Source: Halichondria panicea (Eukaryota > Porifera > Demospongiae > Suberitida > Halichondriidae). Taken from it: 64,000 nucleotides of DNA. The position numbers were made by a program, and so were the translations under genes. Each line of letters starts with the position of its first letter. Position 1 is the first letter of the stretch. The notes under the pieces are model-generated. The model saw only the letters and a list, made by a program, of their open reading frames with translations. It was not told the DNA's origin and did not search any database. Shown piece by piece: positions 32,900 to 42,764 of the stretch. The stretch is from assembly GCF_963675165.1 (NCBI RefSeq), contig NC_087381.1, forward strand, positions 3,968,001 through 4,032,000, read 5' to 3'.

Positions 32900-33404
32900 A
32901 CATATTTTGATTGCAGTCATCTTTCCCTATGGCATTGTATCATCATAATATACCTTGATACTTTTTTCTGCACATTTTCTACAGTGGTTGGAAAAACGAA
33001 CGCTTAAGTCAAGAATGAGATTTGTATAAGTAGAAGATTTGTATAGTATTTCACCAGTGATGGCAGTGTTGTAAAGTCTACAGGAAAGCTAGGAGCTGAA
33101 TGAGAGTTCTTTGTAACTCTTTGTTGTCTTTAATTAAAGCACCTCATGATTGGCATGTGCACACACAAAGGCCAGGCTCTTACAAGAATTTGACCTCATT
33201 TCTTGACTAGGAAGACCTGGTTTGTTAACCAGAGAATGGACTAGCTATTCCCTCACTTTGTATAGTGTATGTAGGACGATAGTGTATGTAGGACGTCTTA
33301 AAATTATAAAAGCTTCAGTTTACCGATTCCTGCAACTGTTCAGTTTCTCACTGTGAACAAGTTAGTGCTCTACTCTAGGTAACGTAATCTGAAAGAGTAA
33401 AAAA
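32900..33404. other. No gene recognised
   Basis: AT-rich with minor duplications (33270-33300); nothing supported. Confidence 0.4.
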
Positions 33405-33665
33405 GAGGGTTGCCATAACAACCACAGTTATTACGCTCACCCGTTTTTATCATTTTAAAGATAAAATCCAAAATTTTTTTTTAAGGATCAGCCTATCATA
33501 ATTATGGTATAAAGGCTTGACTAAGCTTGATTTTCACATCATATGAATGTAAAAGTGCTAAGATATATACATGTATTACTATATCGGTGAACGATCTATG
33601 AACTCACATAAAGACTGTTCATTACTGCTAATTCTATTTTTACACTACTGATATTTTAGCTATAC
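33405..33665 (-). repeat. Half copies of the 3497 MITE and piggyBac-like 3' region
   Basis: ATTACGCTCACCCGTTTTTA to CTAAGCTTGATTTTCACATC repeats 3735-3850. ATATCGGTGAACGATCTATG to about 33665 is the reverse complement of the region following the piggyBac-like start at 5520-5617. Confidence 0.6.
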
Positions 33666-33913
33666 TAGGGCATACGTATACATATACGCAGGCGCCTCGC
33701 GGGAAGCTCTGATTGAAATGAATTGATTATAATATGATGATATTTGAAAGTGGAACAAAAATTGAATGAATAAGATAAGGATAAATGAATAAGGATAAAT
33801 GAAGGGGGGGAAACAAGGATAATTATTATATTGGATTGTAAGAGTTACGAATTGTTCAGGTTTGGCAAACATCACTGATGATTTTGTTTGGGGTGTATGT
33901 AGCTTGAAACGGG

Positions 33914-34793
33914 TCAGCCATAAGAATTTGGGTGGTGGTGAGTTCTTGTTTGTTTGTTAAACTGGTGATCGTGTCGTCGTCGGCTATTTTCCTGATCATA
34001 GGATATAGGCAAGAAAGCGACGAGAGTGTAGTTGCTGTTTGGAGTGCTGATCACAAGCTTGGCAGATAGCTGTTTGTCACACTTCGATAGACATGGTACA
34101 TTTGGTACTGACATCATTAAGTGGATCCACCTTTGCTTTGCATGAAAGACATGCATTGTGTGTTCCAATGTATGACACTCCAGTGACCTCTGCATTTGCA
34201 TGACCTCTGCATTTGCAATGACAGTGTTGCTCGATAATGGCTCAGTGTTGTCTACAGTACCAATGTCTGCAATGGCGTGAATGTCACAAGGAGAGTCGGA
34301 CTTCTGTGGGGAAAGGTACTTGACATTAGCAAAAGAATTGATGACAAAATTATCGAGTTGATACGAAGTGTCTTCTTCCAATGTTCTTGCCAGAGTGTGA
34401 CTCGACACAACGTCTTGTTTGTAGAGTCCAGGTTTAACTTGTACCCAGGTTTAACTTGTACCTTTGGGTCAACATTCGCAACTTTGACCTTTACTGAAAC
34501 ATGTTGGTAGTTTTGTAGAGTTTGAACAAAATCCAGAGTGATTTGACTTGTGGGGATAACTAGTACAGCTGGGTTTGCAAACTTCCTTGGTGACATCGTA
34601 ACTTTTGTTGAGTTTGTGACCACCACTGTTCCCCAAACTTGGCCTTTTGGATCATGCAATTGTTGAGAGTGATAGCGACGTTTGCATCTTTGTTGGTCGC
34701 CATCTCTTGTTGTTTGAGTGTGTTGAAGCCTACAAAACAAAGGGAAGTATCATCGTCTGCGAGCGTACCGTCAAAGTATTTGCCTGACTTCAT
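33914..34793 (-). pseudogene. OB-fold/RPA-like C-terminal region of the Helitron
   Basis: Minus-strand frames read GKYFDGTLADDDTSLCFVGF and ANVAITLNNCMIQKAKFG (about 34640-34790), SVKVKVANVDPKVQVKPG (about 34440-34500), CRVTLWQEHW followed in another frame by LEEDTSYQLDNFVINSFANV and KYLSPQKSDSPCDIHAIADI (about 34270-34400). The pattern of a strand, D-S-T, C-R-V-T-L-W-x-E and a later Y-x-L-x-N-x-x-V is that of single-strand-DNA-binding OB folds of the RPA1 type. Such domains are known in Helitrons of plants and some animals, where they may protect the displaced strand. A 17-bp tandem duplication at 34429-34462 is one of the breaks. The C-terminus is uncertain. Confidence 0.6.
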
Positions 34794-34794
34794 G

Positions 34795-36174
34795 GGTGAT
34801 AGCTTTGTGATTATACCATGGCTGCTTTGACTGGTGATTTAAGGCTGTGATATTCTTCGAAAAGTCTTTTCCTGGATACCAGTCGTCGTGGATGATGGTG
34901 CCATTTCTGAGACGCAATAACAGTTGACGGAAATTTTGGGCTGCTGAATTGACTGATCGACTCCACTCTACTCTGACGTATGACTTGCTCTAGAATGACA
35001 ACCTTATTGAATTGCTGGTAAATATTATGTCATGGATTGAAGTTGGTTGAGCATACATGGGTTTGTCAAGCACTGGAGGGAGCTGTCCGAAATCGCCCAA
35101 TAAAATTACTGACATTCCACCTAAAATGGTTACCAGTTCCCTGCCGAAGTCGTTTGTCAACCCACGCCAAGGTTTTCTGTCCTATCATTGATCAATGATC
35201 AAGTAGTGTTTATCTGTTAGTTTGAGTTAAAGTCTTTGATCACGTTTGGAATGTTTCTGTATTGGTAGTTGCAAAGCAGAGTGTAGAGTGATACCACAGA
35301 TGTTAAGACCGGCTGTACCTGTTGTACCAGTAAGAATGCAAGAGTCACCAAGTAGCTGATTCAAAGCATTAATTAGGTAAGACTTGCCTGTTCCTGCTGT
35401 TCCCGAAATTATCATATGTAAGGGTTCGGGGTTGGTACCAGCTTGTATTTGGGTTTGATGATCAGAAATTATGTCATACGCATGACGCTGCTTAGGGTTT
35501 AGAGTGTGCACATTTACTGTGGGAAGCTGCCTGTGCCATGGTGATTGCAATTGAGAAGGGTCGGTGGAAAGACGACGCTGTGAGGATATCCAATCAGGAG
35601 CCTCTTTGATGCCAGTTGCCATCAGCTGCCCAATGGCATCAGCTGCCCAATCGAAATCGGTTTCATTTTGGGGTGTGATAAACTGGGGGTTAAGCTGGCA
35701 GAGTTGCATCCATTGTTCTAGCTCTTGGTCATGGTAGTCATCATCATGTTCGCTATCAGGATCACTAGTGTTGCCATCAACCCATTGTTGAGAGAACTGT
35801 AGATCATGGTAAAAGTGAGGAATGGTTTGTCTTGCAGACTCCGTTGTAAGGAAGCTGTGGTACTGACTTATCCAGCTTTCGTCGCAGTCATCTGCTTCAT
35901 CCAAAAGATTAGACACATTTAAATGCCATGGCTTGTACTTTACTAGTTGGTGCTTGCAGTATAGAAAATAGTGTTCGCCATGAGGATTTACAGGAAAAGC
36001 TCGTATGATCACAGGGTTTGAACGTTCTCCATTGCAAACAGAGAATTCTGAAGCAAAGTCTATAAGGTTAATGTCCAAGTGATTTGAACGAGCAGCATAG
36101 TGATCAAACGTTGAGTGCTGTACTTCAAGTTCATGAGTTTGTGAATTTTCTGCAACACGACGATCTCCAGTCAT
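34795..36174 (-). pseudogene. Helitron PIF1-type helicase
   Basis: The 315-residue frame 36174-35227 holds LNPKQRHAYDIISDHQ, the Walker A loop HMIISGTAGTGKSYLINALN and CILTGTTGTAGLNICGITLH. In further frames to the left lie the Walker B region MSVILLGDFGQLPPVLDKPM (about 35050-35110) and RQLLLRLRNGTIIHDDWYPG (about 34880-34940), typical of the PIF1/RRM3-like helicase in Helitrons. It would unwind DNA during rolling-circle transposition after nicking by the Rep domain. A frame break follows IQKHSKRDQRL at about 35227 and others occur to the left, one beside a TGATCAATGATCAA word at about 35190-35205. Confidence 0.85.
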
Positions 36175-36195
36175 TGATACTGTAATGAAACTGAG

Positions 36196-37260
36196 CTAAC
36201 CAAAGAGGCTTTGTAGTAAGTGAGCAGTTTCTTGAGCACTGAAGTCTCGTTCCCCAACAGCTCGAATCATTGCTGAACGAAAAACTGATGTAGGGAGGCT
36301 ATTGTCTGGTAGTGTTTCCATGCACGACTTAAAAACTGCTGACAATGATGGAGAACGTGGTTCACCTTTCGAGGCATATTTTGCCATGTATCTAGCACAC
36401 GCCAAACTGTCTATAATGATTTGCAGGTCTACGTTTGCTCTCCAATTCGAGAGTTTACGCGTGGATCATTGCGTTTGGTAGTGAGTGTGGCACGAATTGT
36501 AGTATCTTTCAAATGTAATTTTAGACTCGGGTTGATCAGGACGTGGGTATTTGAAACGACATTGTGGTTCTAGTTGTCGACAACACTTGGTTTACGGAGG
36601 CAATAAGCAGCACTGCATCGAGTGTGGCGCTCGAAATAGTCCATGTCCAAATCAGATAATGAGAGGATGTGGGACGGGTAGACTCCAACTTAAATCTTCA
36701 GGAATAGCATCATTGCAAGTAGAAACAAGCCAATCAGCATAACGAAGTGCAGTGATGGTTGCCTCTTCACCGTCTTGCAGTATCTGAAGTCTATCTTCAA
36801 TTCTGTCAGTGTCATTGCCTTCCTCTGAAAGTGTCCAGGCCTTTTCCACAAGTGCGCAGATTCCCGGGTCGTTCTTTAACTTGGCACAACCATGTGCATG
36901 AGTGCTGCCACGTGACTGATACTCAAATCGATACCAGTGCCAATCAGCATCTAGGCTATCGTACAACCAGTGGTGTATAAAGTCAGATAGTTTTGAAGTG
37001 AAAAACCAGTCGGCAATGTGTGATCACCGCATGCACACGCATGCCGTGTGTTTGGGGAATTTGCAGAGAGCGGGGCATGAGCTGGTGCATTTCAGGCCAA
37101 TAATTATCTGCTGAGCTCACAGTCCAGAAGAATGTGGGTGGACCTTTCTGTTCTAGGAGAGCACGAAGTTCACTGTGTCGCTGGTACCAATACTGTTTTG
37201 ACCCTTGCAGCATACCTTTGAAGTCGCTGCATGAGGTTTTCGGCGCTGGCATGTCCTACC
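36196..37260 (-). pseudogene. Helitron Rep (HUH endonuclease) domain
   Basis: The domain opens with GPPTFFWTVSSADNYWPEMH (about 37080-37140), then [20 protein letters not shown] (about 36890-36940), where H-A-H is the metal-binding HUH motif. Later PQCRFKYPRPDQP (about 36530-36570), WRANVDLQIIIDS (about 36410-36445) and CARYMAKYASKGEPRS (about 36350-36400) hold the catalytic Tyr in the YxxKYxxK motif. Together these nick DNA and hold the 5' end covalently. All three motifs are readable, but the frame breaks between them, including at about 36650 and 36985. Confidence 0.85.
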
Positions 37261-37334
37261 ATGTCTCTGAGATCATCAATGGTATGTTGATGCACTTAAA
37301 CTGATGCTTGTGAGATGAGCTGGTGACGAAGTTT

Positions 37335-38170
37335 CATATTTAATGCCCAATATGGAAATCTTGGGTGAGTGGCATATTTAATGCCCAATATGGAAATCTT
37401 GGGTGAGTGGAAAATCGCCAGCAAAACTTGTCATCAATGACTTCAGCATAGCGTATCAGATGCTTAAATGATTGAGCGAGTGTGACTGCACGTTGGCGAC
37501 CAGGAGATGTGGGATCACCACAACCGTACGGGAAAAGCGTAGGGAAAGCTTGTGTAGCTAGCCCTGGAGTTTTGTATTCATTTATAGGTCGATTCGCAAT
37601 ACTGGGCCAGTCAAGAGGGTCATTTCTGGTAACAAGGGATCGAATAGCAGCATCTTCAGTTTGCATGCGGCTTGGTAGGGGAAGAAATGAATGACTGCTT
37701 CCAGATTGGTGAGATGTGTCTGAGATGTCAGCATTGCTGCTTGATTGGTGATCCACACTTGTGTGTGGTGTTTCTGTGGTGTCCGCATCGTTTAGTGATA
37801 TCAGCTGTGGAGGTGTGCCATCGATCGGCAATGCGTGTGGTCAATGAAAATGTCAGTGTAAAACGGCAGGTTAGTGCTGAGAGTCTGTGTGTGTGTTACT
37901 TTCACCAGCACGACGTATTAGCAATACAGACAATCAGATACATTTGGCGGTAAACTGTTTAAGAATTGCTGGATGTCTTGAGGTAAATTGAGCACATGCC
38001 CTCGATACCCTCGTTGACCTCCATGTTTCCTGTATACACACATGATCGGACAAGCCCGTGCTATGAGCATTTCTTCTACTTGTGATAGTCCTAGTAAGCA
38101 AGGTGGCGCTTGTCGTGGAATCATATCATTCTCCATTTAGTACAACCGTGGATGGTGCTTGTCACGTTTG
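37335..38170 (-). pseudogene. Helitron N-terminal region: DUF6570-like and Helitron_like_N
   Basis: On the minus strand, [20 protein letters not shown] and [20 protein letters not shown] (about 37930-38090) match the DUF6570-like segment that precedes the N domain in many animal Helitrons. After a frame change, a linker with FYTDIFID (about 37840) leads to NEYKTPGLATQAFPTLFPYG and SFKHLIRYAEVIDDKFCWRF with HPRFPYWALNM (about 37370-37590), the start of the Helitron_like_N domain. A 38-bp tandem duplication (37335-37372 and 37373-37410) repeats the HPRF...ALNM coding segment. Upstream at about 38160-38240 a Cys-containing stretch suggests a small zinc-binding module. Confidence 0.75.
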
Positions 38171-38259
38171 CAGCGGGTACATACATAACTTGCAGGATCA
38201 ACATCTAAGCTTGGCCTATGGCCAAATTTCATGACATGCCGTACATAATCTTTGCTGCC

Positions 38260-38458
38260 ATTTAGCTTTGCTGCCATTTAGATTGTTGTGTATGAAACTT
38301 ATCCATGGCCCATGGTTGCTGATGGTGTTCAAGCGAAGAATTAGTCCATCCTTCTTCGTAAAGGTAGTGTTGTTGAGTATTTCCTGGTACGTGAGGTACG
38401 TGAGATTCTTGCTGACGTTGACATTGCATAGACTCAGCTTCATTAGACAGCCTTGCTT
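38260..38458 (-). pseudogene. Helitron linker exon after the exon array
   Basis: Following a possible 43-bp intron (donor after AAAG at 38502, acceptor TTTAAATAG at about 38459), the frame reads QARLSNEAESMQCQRQQESH. The sequence resembles the Arg/Glu-rich repeats before the Cys-rich segment of Helitron proteins. A CACGTACCT word is duplicated at about 38390-38402, after which frames shift. Confidence 0.5.
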
Positions 38459-38501
38459 GCCTATTTAAAGAACGGTATGAGTGTGCCATAAGAATAATAA
38501 C

Positions 38502-39068
38502 CTTTGATCAGGTGTCTCCCGTGCGAGGCGCTCAGCTTGACGTTCTGTCAAATCAGACAGACGATTCGTCCTGTGTAGTGTAATAATTATGTTTACTTTC
38601 AGATCCATAACTTCACATTTCTTACGTTTGATCAGGTGTCTCCCGTGCGAGGCGCTCAGCTTGTCTTTCTCTCGAATCCGACAGTCGACTTGTCCTGTGT
38701 AGTGTAATAATTTTGTTTACTTTCAGATCCATCATTTCTTACGTTTGATCAGGTGTCTCCCGTGCGAGCTTGTCGTTCTCTCAAATCAGACATCCTGTGC
38801 ATCCTGTGTAGTGTAATAATTATGTAGTGTAGTGTAATAATTGTGTTCACTTTCAGATCCCTAACTTACGTTTGATCAGGTGTCTCCCGTGCGAGGCGCT
38901 CAGCTTGTCGTTCTCTCAAATCAGACAGTCATCTTGTCCTGTGTAGTATAATGTAAGTCTGCAGTGAGATCCATAACTTGACATCTCTTACCTTAGAACA
39001 GGTGTCTCCCGTGCAAGGCGCTCAGCTTGTCATAGTCTCAAATCAGTCATAGTCTCAAATCAGACAGC
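38502..39068 (-). repeat. Tandem array of five exon-intron units in the Helitron
   Basis: Five copies of a unit of roughly 115-130 bp. Each has an exon (38502-38570, 38626-38694, 38743-38803, 38870-38938, 38992-39068) and a short intron with a GTAAG donor in four of the five and a TACACAG or CAACAG acceptor. Three exons are exactly 69 nt (23 codons) and encode variants of RLSDxRERQAERLARETPDQ; the third is shortened and the fifth has a 16-bp duplication. Two units contain TGA where the others have CGA. Arg/Glu-rich repeats of this type are typical of the Helitron N-terminus, but here each repeat is its own exon. Confidence 0.8.
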
Positions 39069-39142
39069 CTGTTGGAGAAGTGTGATGTATTGTGTTAGTA
39101 GTCTGTTTAGAATTTATGAGCGTTTAGAATTTATGAGCTGAC

Positions 39143-39300
39143 CTTTGTTGATCTGACTCCTGCTGCCTAGCTCTGGCTCTTCGGTCCCTGTCCTGTTGTC
39201 TGTTTCTTTCTCTCTGCTCCGCTGCACGGCGGTTTGCACTACGAGATCGGGTGTTCATATCTAGTATCTCTTGAACCCAACCCACATCCGTTGCAGACAT
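39143..39300 (-). CDS. Helitron N-terminal Arg-rich exon
   Basis: Minus-strand frame MSATDVGWVQEILDMNTRSR followed by SANRRAAEQRERNRQQDRDR and RARARQQESDQQ, ending at a donor GTCAGC (39137-39142). The frame is also open to an upstream ATG at 39312. It is highly basic and probably alpha-helical; such leaders precede the Cys-rich module of Helitron Rep-Hel proteins. It joins in phase 2 to the exon array on its left. Confidence 0.6.
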
Positions 39301-39399
39301 AATTATATACAAATATACGAATATATCCAGAATCAGGTAGTACGATTATTCGCCTCGCTTCCCGCTCGGCAACTATACTACTCGGCAACTATACTACTC

Positions 39400-39739
39400 A
39401 CACAGTGAGCCCTCTCCTGGTCTTTCACCGTCCTGGTCCATAGCGCTAGCGTCTAGGTACAGTTCATCAGCGTCTGGCATAAAGCCTATCCCTCTCCTTC
39501 ATAGGCACTGTCATCACCAGAGGACTGTCATCACCAGAGGAGACATCGCCATTGCTGTAAGCTGTTCAAGCACATCGGCACAAGTAAACAGATGCTAATG
39601 AAATTTTAACATAGCAACGTTGGAAAATTCTAGACTAAATTGCACGTGATTCTACGGGATGTGCGTAGTTCGAGCTACTTCTAAGTATCGCAGAATTAGA
39701 AAAAGTCACTATTGCGGGCCACGATCGTGGCCCTTTTAA
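39400..39739 (-). mobile_element. piggyBac-like 5' fragment, copy 3
   Basis: From right to left: TTAA (39736-39739), the palindrome GGGCCACGATCGTGGCCC, CGCAATAGTGAC, GCAGAATTAG and the leader of copies 1 and 2, then the coding start without its first codons (CTTGTGCCGATGTGCTTGAA...). The acidic segment contains a 17-bp tandem duplication (ACTGTCATCACCAGAGG), and the fragment stops near 39400. Confidence 0.55.
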
Positions 39740-39744
39740 AAGTT

Positions 39745-40870
39745 CTTCAAAAAGTCCATCCCAAACTATAATTGCACTTGATAACTGATTATTTTTGAGG
39801 CCATTATATATTGGATAAAATGTTATACATTTCGTATAAACTGTGTACTGAGCATGAGTACTATACTGCAATTTAATTAGCAAACAAACAATAATGATTA
39901 CATTAATAATTATGTCTTGAGTTGAGTTGTTACATGTTCCAATTCCAATTAATGCACATATTTAGTAAAAGTAGATACATCATAATGAAATTGAAGTTGT
40001 CTTTATGAGAGCTAACTAGATCCATAGGCGTAGGAACCAGGGGGGAAAGGGGGGCAGTTGCCCCCCTCAGCCAAATATTTTGCTTTTTCGCCCCCCTTAG
40101 CTTCGCCCCCCTTAGCCAGCACTGCTCTCTAATTGAAAAAATATTGTGAGCATGTGGCAAAAATAACAATGTATCAGGCCAAGATTACTTTTTCAAGTCT
40201 GTCTGACAGTAGTACTACCAGTGCTTCTTTGGATCAAGCAGGTAAGTGAATTATAGCCCCAGTATAAGCTTAAATGTAGCTCAGTGATATTGGTATAACA
40301 TATTGTTTGCCCCTATGAGATCCATAATCATACCCACCGGCATAAAATGAGAGACTGTAAATGGATGGAAGATAGCCCAGCCCGTATAGAAGTGCTGAAA
40401 GAAAAGTCAAAGGCTGATGCGATACTATAGTGAGTCCACATACTTTCAATACATATCGGCGACATGTTCGAATTATTTCACACCAAGGAATTTAAACTTT
40501 GTAATATAATTATAATCGTTTCCACTTGTAATAAGATGGTAAAGATCCTCATAACACAATCACAAACGATCTTTCCCAAAATAGGCAGCAGGTAGGTAAA
40601 GATCATCAGTAGAACTAACTGCTTCTCAATCAAAAGTAAATTATTAATCAGCACTGAAACGAATAAATGGGCGTTGTTTTCCTACATGTAGCATGTTGTC
40701 ATCATTTTGAAGTTCACAAGAGTAATATTAAACAGAACGATCAACGAAAAAAATTTAAGTAAATATATGGTAAATGATCGCTAAACGTAAAATTGCAACA
40801 TCATCTATAATTATAGTCATGCACAAGTTAATCAATATCGAACTCATCAAGTCATTCGGTGCTTTCTCAT
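39745..40870. other. No gene recognised
   Basis: Includes a C-run patch (40040-40110, CAGTTGCCCCCCTCAGCC and a duplicated CCCCCCTTAGC) that resembles the end of a dispersed repeat; otherwise AT-rich. Confidence 0.4.
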
Positions 40871-40873
40871 AAT

Positions 40874-41215
40874 TTATGGTTTTGAAGTCGTTGACATTAT
40901 TTTCATCCCAATTGTTCTTTCCACTTGTTCTTTCCACTTGTTCTTTCCACACCGCCTTTCCTCACCGCCTTTCCTCGAAACTGTCTTCGATTTTTGTCTC
41001 ATCCAAGGCTTGAAGTTTGTCCTCCTGTTCCTGCACCCAATCCGCTTCTTAGCATGACACTGCGGCCGATTATTACCATAGCCAGCTCGTTGGCTAGCTC
41101 CACAGCGTGCACAGGCTTTTGTACCTTGGATGCCTTGGATGCCTCGGGTATTGCTGGCTCTGCTGGAAAATGACAGTGTGGGAAGCAGGCTACGAGGGTG
41201 CTGTTGTTGCTGCAT
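40874..41215 (-). CDS. Possible zinc-knuckle-like small protein, unidentified
   Basis: A 113-residue minus-strand frame contains KACARCGASQRAGYGNNRPQ followed by CHAKKRIGC and a basic tail (FKPWMRQKSKTVSRKG). The C-x2-C...C-H...C spacing vaguely resembles a Gag zinc knuckle. A GGCATCCAA word is duplicated, and ends are frame-ambiguous near 40960 (TCACCGCCTTTCC duplicated). It may be a fragment of a Gypsy-type gag gene; confidence is low. Confidence 0.25.
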   Translation of the reverse strand: MQQQQHPRSLLPTLSFSSRASNTRGIQGIQGTKACARCGASQRAGYGNNRPQCHAKKRIGCRNRRTNFKPWMRQKSKTVSRKGGEERRCGKNKWKEQVERTIGMKIMSTTSKP

Positions 41216-41478
41216 GGCCTGTTGCTGGCCTGGTTACCTGTACCAAATGGATGGTGTTGCTCGCCGTAAATGTTTCCACATGCTACATGTGTCTGCTCAT
41301 TAGCAAATGAGTGCGGAGCATATTTTTGCGCGGGTCATGCATGGCAGTGGTGGTAGGTCATCCATGCCACTCACTGACGAGATATAAGACATGATATCAT
41401 TGTCATCGGATGCCACACTCATTTGAAGGTTTATATTATCTGTAACAAAATAAACAACACCTGGTACTAATAATTGTG

Positions 41479-41500
41479 ACAGGGCCTAGGAAAACAACCC
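41479..41500 (+). mobile_element. Solo terminus of the TGTGACAG-type element
   Basis: TTGTGACAGGGCCTAGGAAA matches the left end of the element at 58257; no partner end is found nearby. Confidence 0.6.
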
Positions 41501-41909
41501 TTATAATGTTCAGTATAGAAAACTATTTAAGGAAAAAAATTATCCGAACATTTTTTTTTGAATTTTTTCATGCTGTTCTTGTATGCATGCTGTTCTTGTA
41601 TGCTCAACTCCGTAGTGGTAAGGTGATTCCCAAACCAGAAATATGACATTGATTGACGAAAATTAACGAGAGGTCAGGGGTTCGTTGCCGACCTCCGAAT
41701 TTTGAGCAGTTTTGTGCAGTTTTGTGCATTAAGCAAAGGACATGTTGTGTTTTAATGACTGTTTTAATGACTGTAGAAAATCTTGAATGACAATTGCAGG
41801 TCTTGAATGAATACTGTATATGCATGATTGAACCCACCATAGTATTGAATTGCATGAATTGCAAAATTGCACACAAAACGCAATTCGTTATTTCAACCCA
41901 TTTTTTTAC

Positions 41910-42287
41910 GTACGTATCTAGACCATGGTGTTCAAAGTAGTAGTGGAGTAGACTTATCACCGTGTTTGCCCCCTTCCCACAATCTCCAGACGCATCAATT
42001 AAGAAGAACACCTCTCGTTCTGGAGACCAAAAAGGGCACACTCCTTGGGGTCAGGAAAAACACTGGACCAGGGTAGTGGACCTGTGGACAAAACAAAAAT
42101 AAGAAAGTTTGTATTTCTATTTTCAGTGTGTGTGCGAGGGTAATTTTGTTTTGTTGTGTACACGTGTGTAAGCTCACACGTGGTGGTACTGTGCGTGTAT
42201 GTATGTGTGTGTGTATAAGTAATTATTATTGATAGAGGAATTCAATTGCACTAAAGTACCTGCTGTGCAAAATCAAATGAGTAGTGT
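41910..42287 (-). pseudogene. Transposase-like gene, 3' part (split by Gypsy)
   Basis: The exon end left of the Gypsy element reads HYSFDFAQQ up to a donor GTACTT (exon ends 42260). The next exon (42081-41910, acceptor CCACAG) reads VHYPGPVFFLTPRKCALFG and, in a shifted frame, VFFLIDASGDCGKGANTVIS and LLHYYFEHHGLDTY. This is a conserved protein found in many cnidarian, sponge and fish genomes, usually considered transposase-derived (D-E-A-x-x-x-G-K-G-A-N segment). The frame change lies near 42040. The following part (D-N-C-x-G-Q-N-K in relatives) is not recognisable, so the gene is dead. Confidence 0.65.
42283..42287. repeat. Gypsy target-site duplication, left
   Basis: AGTGT precedes the LTR start TGTCG at 42288 and is repeated exactly after the other LTR (46676-46680). 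Confidence 0.95.
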
Positions 42288-42434
42288 TGTCGTAACTTAG
42301 CTAGGTCTGGACTCACCGCTAAGTTACCAACTCAGTACTGGTTTACAGTTGACAGTTTAATAGAGACTAAAAACATTGAGAACACACGTACATAAATAGT
42401 ACACATAGAACAGGAAGTAAACTAAACCACAACA
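42288..42434 (-). repeat. Gypsy 3' LTR
   Basis: 147 bp, TGTCGTAACTTAGC to AAACCACAACA on the plus strand (so TGTTGTGG to ACGACA on the coding strand). Identical to 46529-46675 base for base. Confidence 0.95.
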
Positions 42435-42448
42435 TTCCTCCTTCCTTT
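42435..42448 (-). promoter_or_regulatory. Gypsy polypurine tract
   Basis: The coding strand reads AAAGGAAGGAGGAA directly before the 3' LTR, the primer for plus-strand synthesis. Confidence 0.85.
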
Positions 42449-42539
42449 AGTGAGGACTCACAAAATTAACTAATGACAAAAATCATCCAACTAATGACAA
42501 AACAATACCAATAAAATACCAGTTTCCAATCAATAACTA

Positions 42540-42764
42540 CCATTTAGGTTCATATCGATCCACAGTCTTACGGTTACGCTTAGGGTATACTTTAATCGCA
42601 GTTGCAGGTTTTGAGACAACACCTTGACTAGGGACGTCGACAGGTGGTTCTACACCAACTTCAGGTGAAGGGGAGCTGTTTCCAGGAGTACTATCAGCTT
42701 GAGGTGCATACGGTGTGGTCAATTCGTCAGGAAGAATTGCATTCGGAATAGGGACCTCTTCTGG
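42540..42764 (-). pseudogene. Pol C-terminal tail beyond an in-frame TAG
   Basis: Immediately after the stop of the RNase H-integrase frame, the same frame continues for about 73 codons (PEEVPIPNAILPDELTTPYA to NRKTVDRYEPKW). Tails ending in a basic R-K-x-x-D-R-Y motif are normal for Gypsy integrases. The TAG therefore looks like a recent nonsense change. Confidence 0.6.

Larger units (their letters stand above)
33914..39312 (-). mobile_element. Helitron (rolling-circle transposon), near-complete coding set
   Basis: From right to left the minus strand encodes an Arg-rich N-terminal exon, a tandem exon array, a zinc/DUF6570-like region, the Helitron-like N domain, a Rep/HUH nuclease, a PIF1-type helicase and OB-fold domains. 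This is the standard Rep-Hel order plus an RPA-like tail. Frames break at many places, with short duplications such as a 38-bp unit at 37335-37410 and a 17-bp unit at 34429-34462, so the copy is dead. Helitron termini (5' TC, 3' hairpin-CTRR) were not located, and the outer boundaries given are those of the coding traces. Confidence 0.85.

Noticed and set aside
33660-33875. 71-residue minus-strand frame beyond the Helitron
   Set aside because: Low-complexity, Phe/Tyr-rich reading of AT-rich DNA.
39765-40170. Possible LINE/SINE tail around the C-run patch
   Set aside because: No reverse transcriptase, poly-A/tandem tail or RNA polymerase III promoter could be identified.
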